A stretch of 64,000 bases of DNA, taken from Clostridium_AD frigoriphilum. GTDB lineage: Bacteria > Bacillota > Clostridia > Clostridiales > Clostridiaceae. The notes beneath the pieces are model-generated. The model did not search any database. It saw only the letters and a program-made list of their open reading frames with translations, and was not told the origin of the DNA. The first letter of the stretch is position 1. Every line of letters starts with the position of its first letter. Both the position numbers and the translations under genes were made by a program. The DNA is taken from the NCBI RefSeq assembly GCF_036541405.1, contig NZ_JAZHFS010000006.1, positions 1 to 64,000 on the forward strand. Direction: 5' to 3'. Below are positions 37,193 to 45,686 of this stretch, one piece after another.

Positions 37193-37390
37193 TTATTTTG
37201 TTACCCAGCCTTCTGCCGTAGCCTTACAAGTAACCATTGGTGCTACTTCGATTCTATTCTTAACCTCTACTCCTTTTATTGTAATTGCTGAAAATACATA
37301 TTTGTACCTATTCATATTATTGTTAACGGCAACATAAGCAGCTCCATTTGGAAGAACACAATACCCATTTAGAATTGCTCTTATTCTTTT
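37193..37390 (-). pseudogene. Fused remnants of a second phloretin hydrolase and an OYE-type ene-reductase
   Basis: One minus-strand frame reads GYCVLPNGAAYVAVNN, nearly identical to GYCVLPNGTAYVAVNN (residues 66-81) of the hydrolase encoded at 30447-31265. It then passes directly into MNRYKYVFSAITIKGVEVKN and RIEVAPMVTCKATAEG, which is the N-terminus of old-yellow-enzyme-type reductases. A stop codon follows after WVTK. This is the scar of a large deletion through an adjacent hydrolase and ene-reductase pair. It shows that an OYE-type enzyme once stood beside a hydrolase copy here. Confidence 0.78.
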
Positions 37391-37421
37391 ATGTTACAAC
37401 TAACACATATGCTCTCCTCAA

Positions 37422-37462
37422 AATATAAGAAAAGCATAGCCTTCGCCATACTTTTCTTATAT
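37422..37462 (-). terminator. Terminator after the LysR gene
   Basis: AATATAAGAAAAG..TAG pairs with C.TACTTTTCTTATATT around a short GC-rich loop, 20 bases past the LysR stop. It is AT-rich but long and nearly perfect. Confidence 0.65.
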
Positions 37463-37481
37463 TAATAATATTAATATAATT

Positions 37482-38384
37482 TTATATTTTCACTTCATTT
37501 AAAGCATTATTAGTGAATAATGGAACTACCGGATTCATATTTTCCTTTTGCCAAGCCATAACTACACTTATAAAATCATCTTCTAATTTAAAGAATTTAA
37601 AATTCTCGTTATTATGCATTCTAATATTACTATCAACTAGTGAAATTCCAAGTCCTGACTCTACACATAAAAGTAGGGACTCTACATTTGGAAGCTCCTT
37701 TACAATCTTAGGAGTAAACCCATGCTTCCTACATAGACTTATTATTCCATCAAATCCATTAGGTGTTTCATCTCTTGAAATCATAATAAAATTTTCATCT
37801 TTAAAATCTTCAAATACTAAATCCTTTTTATTAGCTAAAGGATTTATTGCTTGCATTACAATACTACTATTTTGTTTATATACATTTTCCCATAGTAATC
37901 CAAGAGAATCATCAATCTCAAAAGAAAGTGTAAATATTATATCTAACGTCCCATTAATAAGTTTTTCTCTTAGCATTTTAAAAGTATGCCTCTCAAAAAC
38001 AACATTCACACTAGAATATTTTTCTTTAAATTTTTTTACAATTATAGGTAAAAATATACTTGTATCCATAGCCTCTAAACACCCAATAGTAATAGTACCA
38101 TTTTCACCCAAATCAGGTTTTCTTGACTTTTCTATAGCTCTTTCAATACGTTCAGATATACCACTTAATTCCTTAAAAAGAACAACACCAGCCGGTGTTA
38201 AACGGACATTGCGTTTTGTTCTATAAAAAAGCTGAACACCTATTTCACTTTCTAGAATAGCGGTTTGCTTACTCAAAGAAGGTTGTGAAACATACAAAGA
38301 CTTTGCAGCTTCTGTAAAGTTAAGGTATTTAGCTATAGCAAAAAAATAATCAATTTGAAGTAAAGTTATTCTTTTATAACTTAT
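37482..38384 (-). CDS. LysR-family transcriptional regulator with no standard start codon
   Basis: The helix-turn-helix reads LLQIDYFFAIAKYLNFTEAA and continues KSLYVSQPSLSKQ, complete for a LysR protein. A substrate-binding domain follows (about residues 95-300). However, between the upstream stop codon and TTG 38297 the frame holds no ATG, GTG or TTG. Candidate starts are ATA 38384, which has GGTGG nine bases upstream, or ATA 38369, where relatives would have ATG. Starting at TTG 38297 would remove half the DNA-binding domain. It is either translated from a rare codon or partly inactivated. It may sense an aromatic intermediate of the adjacent module. Confidence 0.75.
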   Translation of the reverse strand: MSYKRITLLQIDYFFAIAKYLNFTEAAKSLYVSQPSLSKQTAILESEIGVQLFYRTKRNVRLTPAGVVLFKELSGISERIERAIEKSRKPDLGENGTITIGCLEAMDTSIFLPIIVKKFKEKYSSVNVVFERHTFKMLREKLINGTLDIIFTLSFEIDDSLGLLWENVYKQNSSIVMQAINPLANKKDLVFEDFKDENFIMISRDETPNGFDGIISLCRKHGFTPKIVKELPNVESLLLCVESGLGISLVDSNIRMHNNENFKFFKLEDDFISVVMAWQKENMNPVVPLFTNNALNEVKI

Positions 38385-38443
38385 AATAATTCACCACCCT
38401 TCTTATATATTATTTGATTATATTATTCAAAGTTCATATTAAA

Positions 38444-38758
38444 TTATAAATAATATATTGTTCCAGTAGAGTTTATATCCGAATCTTGTTCATAGTCAAT
38501 ATAAGCCCCTTTAAGCTCTACAACATTTTCATGTATTTCAAACCCTTCTATACTAATAGTCTCTATTATATTATTCTCATTAGCACAAGTAGCTAATGTG
38601 TCATAATAATCTTCCTCATCATTGTATATGATTGCTGTATTTAATATTTTTAACGTTACTGCCCTTGTAATCACTCTATTTTTATTAATTTTTTTCCCAA
38701 ATCTAATTTCTTCTACTCCATTTTTTTCTTTATCATTAAATAAAAAGCTCATTTTCAT
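38444..38758 (-). CDS. Hypothetical protein; intact source of the boundary fragments
   Basis: This 104-residue protein has no family I recognise. It is acidic and tyrosine-rich at the C-terminus (AYIDYEQDSDINSTG, TIYYL) and has no membrane segment or signal peptide. Its importance is positional: copies of its last 14 and 24 codons lie at 52-93 and 20416-20490. The catabolic modules therefore appear to have inserted repeatedly next to this gene's 3' end. It has an ATG start with AAGGGAAGT upstream. Confidence 0.7.
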   Translation of the reverse strand: MKMSFLFNDKEKNGVEEIRFGKKINKNRVITRAVTLKILNTAIIYNDEEDYYDTLATCANENNIIETISIEGFEIHENVVELKGAYIDYEQDSDINSTGTIYYL

Positions 38759-38784
38759 TACTTCCCTTCAGTCTTATTATACTG

Positions 38785-39405
38785 TCAAACTCTATGTTTA
38801 ACAGATACACAAATATTATCTTTGATATAAAATCTCCATAAAAAGTCAGCTGCTTCTTCTGCATAATTAATACCAATTCTCTTATCTTCTATAATTTGTA
38901 TTTCTTCTTTATCCTTTGACTCTTCAATATATAATTCACTTGTACACAAATCTTGCTGGTTATTTTCTTTATTTATATTCATAGCTATGCATAACTTAGA
39001 TGGACCTGTGGTTAAATTTTTAATTTGAGCTTTTGTTAATTCATTATAATCTTTCTTAAATCTTAATTTTGCCATTTCATCAAGGTCACCTATTGGCTCA
39101 ATAGCTCTTATTAAAACCCCCTCTGGAAACCCTTCTTCCTTTGTTATTACATTAAAGCAATGGTACATTCCATAAATAAAATATACATATGCTATGCCAG
39201 GCATACCATATAAAGTTTCAACCCTAGGTGTATGTTTCCCTCCATAAGCATGGCAAGCTTTATCTATTGACCCTATGTAGGCTTCTGTTTCAACTATCTT
39301 TCCCATAAGCTTTACTCCATTAATTTCATGCACAAGTATTTTTCCCAGTAGTTCGCTCGCAACCTGCAAAGTCTCTCTAGCATAAAATTCTCTAGTAAGT
39401 TTTAT
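38785..39405 (-). CDS. 3-Methyladenine DNA glycosylase, apparent ATA start
   Basis: This protein belongs to the AAG/MPG family, which removes alkylated bases. Visible blocks are GKIVETEAYIG, HTPRVETLYGMPGIAYVYFI and GPSKLCIAMNI. The conserved N-terminus KLTREFYARETLQVASELL is coded in frame upstream of the first standard start (TTG 39369). The codon before it is ATA (39405-39403), six bases after an excellent GGAGGGG ribosome site, where relatives have ATG. I therefore place the start at ATA, giving 206 residues. A start at TTG would lose conserved residues. The next upstream codon is in frame with a stop. Confidence 0.85.
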   Translation of the reverse strand: MKLTREFYARETLQVASELLGKILVHEINGVKLMGKIVETEAYIGSIDKACHAYGGKHTPRVETLYGMPGIAYVYFIYGMYHCFNVITKEEGFPEGVLIRAIEPIGDLDEMAKLRFKKDYNELTKAQIKNLTTGPSKLCIAMNINKENNQQDLCTSELYIEESKDKEEIQIIEDKRIGINYAEEAADFLWRFYIKDNICVSVKHRV

Positions 39406-39550
39406 AACAAACCCCTCCTAATAAATACATCTACCATAACATTTACTATCCTAGTGATAACTTTCATGCTTTAAGTCTATTATCTCATATATTAGAAAGT
39501 ATATAAAGCTGGCAAGCATCTATCTTCTATTTAATAATTGGTAAAATAAT

Positions 39551-39595
39551 AGACGTACCCATTCCATAACATAAATGTTATGGTTTGAGTACGCC
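39551..39595. terminator. Hairpin after the rubrerythrin-like gene
   Basis: CCATAACAT pairs with ATGTTATGG, extended by AGACGTAC and GTACGCCT. On the minus strand a TATTATTTT tract follows. Confidence 0.55.
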
Positions 39596-39619
39596 TATGT
39601 TTATTATAATGTAATTATG

Positions 39620-40024
39620 TTATTTAGACGCTTTATTAACTAGCTTTACAAGTAACTCCCCATGACGGCGTTCATCCACTGCAATTGATTCTATTTGTTT
39701 TGCAGCATCTTCAAGTCCAATTTCCCGTACCTGACTTGCAAATTGGTTTAATTTTTCAAAAGCATTACTCTCAGCTGGTGCAATCTTTTTTAAAAATTGT
39801 AAAATATCTTCGTTGGTATGACCATTAAGAACTGCATACATACCAGCATGACGCATTTCGTCTGCTGCTATTTTTAAAAGAACTTCTGATAATTCATCAA
39901 GTCCTCTTTCTTTAGCGAGATATGCAAGCCCTGCATACATTCCTGCGCCTTGCTCTTCACCTTTTCCATTTTTATCTATTTGTTCTTCAAATTTTGTACC
40001 TTTTGTTACTCCATAAATACTCAT
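39620..40024 (-). CDS. Rubrerythrin-like ferritin-fold protein without rubredoxin domain
   Basis: At 134 residues this is a four-helix diiron protein of the rubrerythrin group. The first ligand pair is in GKGEEQGAGMYAGLA (Glu23 or 24) and ADEMRH; the second is in DERRHGEL. There is no C-terminal CxxC rubredoxin module, unlike classical rubrerythrin at 19747-20333. It probably serves oxygen or peroxide defence. It is divergent from an XRE regulator, whose operator-like palindrome lies between them. Confidence 0.85.
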   Translation of the reverse strand: MSIYGVTKGTKFEEQIDKNGKGEEQGAGMYAGLAYLAKERGLDELSEVLLKIAADEMRHAGMYAVLNGHTNEDILQFLKKIAPAESNAFEKLNQFASQVREIGLEDAAKQIESIAVDERRHGELLVKLVNKASK

Positions 40025-40223
40025 ATAATAACCTCCTGATTTAATAACTTTAATTAAATTAATGTAAATATTTTTAGCACTTTATTTTTTATTTTCACCT
40101 TGCTAAACTTATTTATATTAAATGTACATCATTTTAGCTTGCATTTTGTTGTAGATAATAATATATTAGTACTACTAACATTTATTTAATATTAGCAAAT
40201 ATTCTTATCGGCGTCAATATTTT

Positions 40224-40258
40224 TTTAGTGATAGTAAATAATATTTTGTATCACTAAA
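40224..40258. promoter_or_regulatory. Operator-like palindrome upstream of the XRE gene
   Basis: TTTAGTGATA and TATCACTAAA form a perfect 10-base inverted repeat with a 15-base centre, 21 bases before the XRE start. This fits an autoregulatory binding site. The remainder of the 255-base divergent gap is AT-rich with no other clear element. Confidence 0.6.
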
Positions 40259-40279
40259 CTATTTAAGGGGTGTTATATA

Positions 40280-40832
40280 ATGTCTATCGGAAATAAAATT
40301 AGAAATTACAGACAACAAATAAATATTAACATTTCCAAATTAGCTGAGGACACTGGATTATCCTGTGGATTCATCAGCCAAGTTGAAAATGATAAAGTTT
40401 CTCTATCATTAGAAAGTCTTAAAAAAATTTCTTCAGCACTTAAAATTCCAATAAAAAACTTTCTAGAAGATCAATTATTTAAACCAGAGCTCGTAAGGAA
40501 AGATTTTAGGCCAAAAATAAAGTTAGCAGAGGGCCCCGAAGTAGAGGTATTATCAGCAGCTTTTGGCCATCAATTACAAGTATTAATAGTTAATCTTCCT
40601 TCAGGTTATCAAGCAGGTAATAGCACTCATACCCATGATGGCGAAGAGTTTATTACCGTGCTACTAGGAAATAACACAAGGTGATTTCTCATCTACCCTA
40701 GAAGTAGGAGATAGTATTCACCTAGATAGTACCTACCCTCATCTTTGTCAAAATGTTGATGATAGTCCAGCTAAAGTTATTATAGCGCTAACTCCTCCAA
40801 CGCTATTACCAATTTGTAAAATTGATGAATAA
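40280..40832 (+). pseudogene. XRE-cupin transcriptional regulator with a frameshift
   Basis: The first frame codes a helix-turn-helix (about 5-60, with SKLAEDTGLSCGFISQVEND) and the start of a cupin domain with HTHDGEEF. It then breaks near 40671-40677 in GGAAATAAC. Shifting one base continues ITQGDFSSTLEVGDSIHL and ends CKIDE at 40832, the rest of the cupin. A full product would be about 183 residues, typical of PuuR/SutR-like regulators. It is either a natural mutation or an A-run sequencing error. Confidence 0.82.
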
Positions 40833-40840
40833 TTAAAAAA

Positions 40841-40881
40841 GAGAGCTCCGCTGTGGAATTTTATCCCACGCGAGGCTCTTT
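40841..40881. terminator. Terminator between the XRE and symporter genes
   Basis: GAGAGCTCCGC.TGTGG pairs with CCCACGCGAGGCTCTT, with TTTTT on the plus strand and an A-run on the other side. It is probably used from both directions by the converging genes. Confidence 0.75.
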
Positions 40882-40921
40882 TTCATATTTATATGTATTA
40901 TATAATAATTCAATATCTTAT

Positions 40922-42193
40922 TTATATACTCGTTTCGCTAGCAATTTTTTTATCATGTTTTAACCAGTTCTTACCTTCTACTAGTCTAGTAACAAGCATA
41001 GAACATACCGTGTTTCCTGTAGAATTAAGTAGCGTTGCTGGTGCATCTATAATGACACTAACAACTGCAATAATCGGAAGAACTTCTGGTGGTAAACCAT
41101 ATACACTTAATATTAGCATTTCGCCAATCATTCCACCACTAGGAATAGCACCCATAACCGCCCCTACTAGAAGTGAAACCCCTATAATACCAAGTATTGA
41201 GCTAACACTAGTCATATCTTTACCAAATAAGCCCATTAAAAGTGTGATTTTCATAACACCACCAAATACAGACCCATCCTTATGCATATTTGCACCAAGT
41301 GGAATTACAGTCTCTGCAATATCATATGGTACCCCAATTTTTTTTACAGTTTCTAAGTTAGCTGGTATACAAGCCGCGCTAGAGCAAGTGGCTAAAGCTG
41401 TGACTGAAGGTGTAACAGCATTTTTCCAAAATATTCTTACACCATTTTTTCCAGCTGCAACAAAAGCATATAAACTAAAAAATCCAAAATAATAAATTAC
41501 AGAAATTATTAAATATAATACAAATATTTTTAAATATCCATTTAGAATTTGACCTCCAAGTTGACCTACCATTGAAGCAAAATAACACCCTAAACCAATA
41601 GGTGCATAATACATTATAATTTTAACAACTTTCATCATTGTAATCGAACCAGCCTCAAGTAACCTCGCAAGCGGTTTTGCTTTTTCTCCAGAAAGAGAAA
41701 CTGAAATTCCAAAAATAATTGAAAATATAACAAGTTGTAACATATTCTTTCTTGAGAGTAAATCAACAAAATCTGAAACAGTAAATGTATTCACAAGTTG
41801 ATCTAAAAATGAAACTTTTTCAATAGTTTGAGTGTCTACAGCATTCTTCATTAAACTTTTAAACATATCAATATGAAGACCACTCGTTGGCTTCATAATA
41901 AACGCTCCTACCGTGCCAATAATCGCTGCAATAAGTGCTGTAGATAAAAAAACCAACATAATACTTCCCATAATTTTACCTAGTCTTTTCATTCCACTAA
42001 TATTCGCCATAGCAGAAGAAACACTAAAAAATACTAATGGGACCAAAATCATAAACATTAGATTTATAAATAATTTTCCAAAAGGTTCTAATACAGAAGA
42101 TTTTGGTCCCATTACAATCCCTATAATCCCTCCAAGTATAACTGACCCTAAAAGAATAATTGTTGATTTATAGTTTTTGAATAACTTCTTCAT
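40922..42193 (-). CDS. Dicarboxylate/amino acid:cation symporter
   Basis: This 423-residue protein belongs to the DAACS family (GltP/DctA/SstT). The eight-helix, two-hairpin layout is visible. The serine-rich re-entrant loop reads ATCSSAACIPANLE, and the cation/substrate segment reads GANMHKDGSVFGG, with a later IIDAPATLLNSTGNT. These match the HP1, TM7 and HP2-TM8 motifs. It imports C4-dicarboxylates, glutamate or serine with Na+ or H+. No linked enzyme narrows the substrate. Confidence 0.9.
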   Translation of the reverse strand: MKKLFKNYKSTIILLGSVILGGIIGIVMGPKSSVLEPFGKLFINLMFMILVPLVFFSVSSAMANISGMKRLGKIMGSIMLVFLSTALIAAIIGTVGAFIMKPTSGLHIDMFKSLMKNAVDTQTIEKVSFLDQLVNTFTVSDFVDLLSRKNMLQLVIFSIIFGISVSLSGEKAKPLARLLEAGSITMMKVVKIIMYYAPIGLGCYFASMVGQLGGQILNGYLKIFVLYLIISVIYYFGFFSLYAFVAAGKNGVRIFWKNAVTPSVTALATCSSAACIPANLETVKKIGVPYDIAETVIPLGANMHKDGSVFGGVMKITLLMGLFGKDMTSVSSILGIIGVSLLVGAVMGAIPSGGMIGEMLILSVYGLPPEVLPIIAVVSVIIDAPATLLNSTGNTVCSMLVTRLVEGKNWLKHDKKIASETSI

Positions 42194-42240
42194 CTATAAC
42201 TCCCTCATATTAAATTTTAGTCTATATTATAATCTTTAAT

Positions 42241-42846
42241 TTACGATTTTTTCACTTTTTTTATTGTCATTAATTTGTATCCTATAAGTCCTACTATTAC
42301 AATTACCATAACAATATCTGCATAATGAAACCATGGCCTAATTATAACCCACTTTGCCCCCATGTAATAACCAGTAAACCCAAGTAAAGTACTCCAAATT
42401 AATGAACCAAAAAAAGTATACACTGTGAACTTTTTAAAGTCCATATTACTTATCCCTGCTGGGAGCGAAATAAAAGTTCTTACGATAGGAAGTAGCCTTG
42501 AATAAAATACAATTTTCTCTCCATATTTTTTAAAGTATACATCACTTTTATCTAAACTCGATTTTGATAAATGCAAATAAGATGCATATTTCTCAACTAA
42601 AGGTCTTCCACCTAATTTACCTAAATAATAAGCTAAGATTGAACCAAATGTTCCTCCAAGCGTTCCTATAATTATAGTTGGGATTATGCTCAGTCTTCCT
42701 ATATAGCTTAAATAACCACCAAAAGGAAGTATTGCCTCACTAGGTATTGGAATACAGGCGCTTTCAAGAGCCATAAATACAAAAACACCTAAATACCCCA
42801 ATTTACCCATAACTAAAATTACCATGTTAATTAAACTTTCTACCAT
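42241..42846 (-). CDS. DedA-family membrane protein
   Basis: At 201 residues this DedA/SNARE-associated protein carries ALESACIPIPSEAILPFGG near the N-terminus and YSRLLPIVRTFISLPAGI in the re-entrant region. DedA proteins are linked to lipid scrambling and envelope homeostasis. The start is set at ATG 42846, following GGGAGGG. The longer frame uses an in-frame TTG and is less likely. Confidence 0.88.
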   Translation of the reverse strand: MVESLINMVILVMGKLGYLGVFVFMALESACIPIPSEAILPFGGYLSYIGRLSIIPTIIIGTLGGTFGSILAYYLGKLGGRPLVEKYASYLHLSKSSLDKSDVYFKKYGEKIVFYSRLLPIVRTFISLPAGISNMDFKKFTVYTFFGSLIWSTLLGFTGYYMGAKWVIIRPWFHYADIVMVIVIVGLIGYKLMTIKKVKKS

Positions 42847-42905
42847 ATTTCCCTCCCGTAAATTCAAAAACTTGTTTCAGTATAAACATTTTAGTAATAA
42901 TTATT

Positions 42906-44234
42906 TTAGCATCTATAGTTTTTTCTGTGTTTAATGCAAAGCGGAACTTCATATGCTAGCATAATAATCCATCCAGCAAGGCAGGCTAGGGCTACCCCTA
43001 CAATACCATATTTAGGAGCCAATAAGTATGTAAATGACACTCTTCCAACCATTTGTATAAACGTTGACCGTAATGTAACCTTTAAATCTCCCATTCCTCT
43101 GAAATATCCTTGTATTCCATTTGTCCAACTTGGAAGCAAATAAAAAAATGCCATCATTTCAAGATACCTTACTCCAAGTTCTACTACTTTCGAATTTTTT
43201 TCTGGGACAAATAAATTCATTATATGTGGAGCTCCAAAGTATATTACCACTAAAAGCAAAAGCCAATATAAGGACTCAATCTTCATTCCATACCAAAAGC
43301 CTTGCTTTATACGTTCATTTTTTTTAGCTCCTCTATTCTGAGCGAGAAAGGTAGTCATTCCGTTACTAATGCTTTGTTCTGGTGCAAAAGCAAAATCATC
43401 TACACGGTTTACTGCATTAAATGTAGCAATAGATTCTACTCCTAGAGGATTAACTGCTCCTTGAACAAATACTTTTCCAACATAAAGGCATGTCTGTTGC
43501 ATAGCGGTAACCCAACTATAGTTAATTGTAATTTTAAGTAAAGCGCTATCTATAATAAGTTCTTTTCTTGAAAATCTAAGTATTGGGAATTTCCTATAAG
43601 CATATGAAATACAAAGAACGCTCGCAATTACTTCTGCAGTAACCGTTGCTATTGCTGCTCCATTAACCCCCATATGCAAATACACTACAAAAATAATATC
43701 CATGACTACATTTAAAACTGAAGATATTATTAAAAATAATAATGGCGTTTTTGAATCTCCCATACTACGAAGAGTCGCAGCATAAACATTGTATAAGAAT
43801 GTAAAAACTAATCCACAAAATATTATTCTTAAGTAACTTGTTGCATCTGCTAATATTTCAATTGGAGTATTTATCATTAGAAGAATTGGCCTAGTCAAAA
43901 TAATGCAAACAATTATAATAATCACTGTAAAAATAAAACCAGCTATAAAAGTTGTAGATATTTCACGTTTAAGCTTTTTTTTATCGCCTTGTCCAAAATA
44001 TTCACTCATTAATACAGAAGCTCCCATGCAAATTCCTATAATAAAAAACATTGCAATGTTCATAATAGGATTGGCAGTACCGACCGCTGCTAATGCATTT
44101 GTGCCAACATAACGACCCACTATAATAGAGTCTGCTGCATTATAACTAAGTTGAAAAAGGTTTCCAAGTATTAAAGGTATTGCAAACCCAACTAAATGTT
44201 TAGGTATATTTCCCTTCGTCATGTCTGTTATCAA
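42906..44234 (-). CDS. MATE-family efflux transporter
   Basis: This 442-residue protein has twelve membrane segments in two MATE halves. N-terminal motifs include PLILGNLFQLSYNAADSIIV and GRYVGTNALAAVG, and the second half has EQSISNGMTTFLAQNRGA. It exports cationic drugs or metabolites using Na+ or H+. It is on the same strand as the DedA gene with a gap of about 60 bases. Confidence 0.9.
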   Translation of the reverse strand: MITDMTKGNIPKHLVGFAIPLILGNLFQLSYNAADSIIVGRYVGTNALAAVGTANPIMNIAMFFIIGICMGASVLMSEYFGQGDKKKLKREISTTFIAGFIFTVIIIIVCIILTRPILLMINTPIEILADATSYLRIIFCGLVFTFLYNVYAATLRSMGDSKTPLLFLIISSVLNVVMDIIFVVYLHMGVNGAAIATVTAEVIASVLCISYAYRKFPILRFSRKELIIDSALLKITINYSWVTAMQQTCLYVGKVFVQGAVNPLGVESIATFNAVNRVDDFAFAPEQSISNGMTTFLAQNRGAKKNERIKQGFWYGMKIESLYWLLLLVVIYFGAPHIMNLFVPEKNSKVVELGVRYLEMMAFFYLLPSWTNGIQGYFRGMGDLKVTLRSTFIQMVGRVSFTYLLAPKYGIVGVALACLAGWIIMLAYEVPLCIKHRKNYRC

Positions 44235-44264
44235 TTTAAAAACACATCCAATCTTTCAACTAAA

Positions 44265-44726
44265 TTAAATAATTTTAAAAGAGTCTTCTTTTGCGGCTAT
44301 CTCAGCTTTTCTTTGAGAAAAGTACAACATTAACTCAGGTGTAATAATAAATATTTGATTATATGGATTTATAACAAATCCCTTTACCGTATTTATGTTT
44401 TCTAAAACAATTCCATTCAAATCATTATATGTATATGCTAGTGTTTCCTGCTTATCCTTTGACCATTTACATAATTCATCATTATCTGTAAATGTAACTA
44501 TATAAGATTCATTTTCTGCATTAGTTATAGTTTTAAAACTAACCGTTGCTCCTTCTGGAATTACCCCCTTTTCTACCACACTACTTATTATTACAGGTGT
44601 CATTAAATGTGATTTATTTATTTCCTCGATAAGATTAAGTTCATTCACCGCACTTTTCTCGTTTATAAATTTATTCATACTATCAACTAATTCTGGATTA
44701 GTTACTGGCTTATTTCCTTTTATCAT
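44265..44726 (-). CDS. SseB-like protein
   Basis: At 153 residues this resembles the SseB N-terminal domain family, with TPVIISSVVEKG and the block SYIVTFTDNDELCKWSK. The function of the family is unclear (SseB affects serine sensitivity in E. coli). The start is set at ATG 44726, nine bases after AGGAGG; an earlier ATG overlaps that site. Confidence 0.7.
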   Translation of the reverse strand: MIKGNKPVTNPELVDSMNKFINEKSAVNELNLIEEINKSHLMTPVIISSVVEKGVIPEGATVSFKTITNAENESYIVTFTDNDELCKWSKDKQETLAYTYNDLNGIVLENINTVKGFVINPYNQIFIITPELMLYFSQRKAEIAAKEDSFKII

Positions 44727-44858
44727 AAAACTCATCCTCCTATTAACCAAATAATATCCATTATACTCTGTAACTCTACAGATTAATATGTCTAATCACG
44801 AAACAAGTTTATATTACGAACTTACATAACAATCAAAATTCAGTTTATTATTTAAAAA

Positions 44859-44876
44859 ACACATAATCTTTACATA
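44859..44876. promoter_or_regulatory. OmpR-type site upstream of the first two-component system
   Basis: ACACATAATCTTTACATA is a degenerate form of the TCACATAAAGNTCACAT element found upstream of the glycosyltransferase genes at 47340 and 57337. A TTGAGA-N16-TAAAAT promoter (44893-44920) follows closely. This suggests autoregulation. Confidence 0.45.
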
Positions 44877-44999
44877 AATAATTAGAAATGTTTTGAGAAT
44901 TATATGATAGAATATAAAATATAAGGCATTATATGGTGTGTACTTAGTTGTTTTGTAAATTATAGGTCTTAGCACCTATTAAATCGGAGGATGATACAC

Positions 45000-45686
45000 T
45001 TGGCAAAAAAAATATATCTTGTTGAAGATGAAATAAGTTTAAATCTTTTACTTGAAAAATACTTGGAACGTGAAGGTTATGAAGTAACTACTTTTTCTAC
45101 TGGTAATCCTGCAATAGCAAGAATTGAGGATATGCCTGATCTTTGGATATTAGATATAATGCTTCCAGATATTGATGGTTATGAAATTATTAAAGCTATT
45201 AAGGCTTTTAATAAAAATACTCCTGTTATTTTTATGTCTGCAAGAAATGAGGAACTTGATCGGGTGGTTGGCCTTGAGCTTGGTAGCGATGATTATTTGT
45301 CAAAACCATTTTTACCTAGAGAGCTTATTATTAGAACTAATAAACTTTTAGAGAGAATTTCTAGCACAGCTAAAATAAATGTTACATCAATAAGTGATGA
45401 TTTAAACATGGCAGGATATCGTATTAGCAAAAAACAAAGAACTGTTTTTATAGGAAGCGACGAGATTATTTTAACTAAAAAAGAATTTGAACTACTATAT
45501 TATTTTATTGAAAATAAAAATAATTTGGTGTCTAGAGAACAGATATTAGATAATGTATGGGGCGATGATTACTTTGGTTCAGATAGAGTTGTTGATGATG
45601 TTATAAGAAGGCTAAGAAAAAAAATAGATAAGTTCACAATAGAAACAGTATATGGATATGGCTATAAACTGGTTTACAAATCATGA
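45000..45686 (+). CDS. OmpR-family response regulator
   Basis: This 228-residue protein has a receiver domain (about 1-115; phospho-acceptor Asp in WILDIMLPD, Lys in YLSKPF) and a winged helix domain (about 130-228) ending VETVYGYGYKLV. GGAGG is followed nine bases later by TTG 45000; the ATG at 44991 directly abuts the ribosome site and is unlikely. The stop codon overlaps the kinase start (ATGA). Confidence 0.92.
   Translation: MAKKIYLVEDEISLNLLLEKYLEREGYEVTTFSTGNPAIARIEDMPDLWILDIMLPDIDGYEIIKAIKAFNKNTPVIFMSARNEELDRVVGLELGSDDYLSKPFLPRELIIRTNKLLERISSTAKINVTSISDDLNMAGYRISKKQRTVFIGSDEIILTKKEFELLYYFIENKNNLVSREQILDNVWGDDYFGSDRVVDDVIRRLRKKIDKFTIETVYGYGYKLVYKS

Noticed and set aside
37513..38226. 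237-codon plus-strand open frame opposite the LysR gene
   Set aside because: LysR domains on the minus strand are clear; the opposite frame is an antisense shadow.
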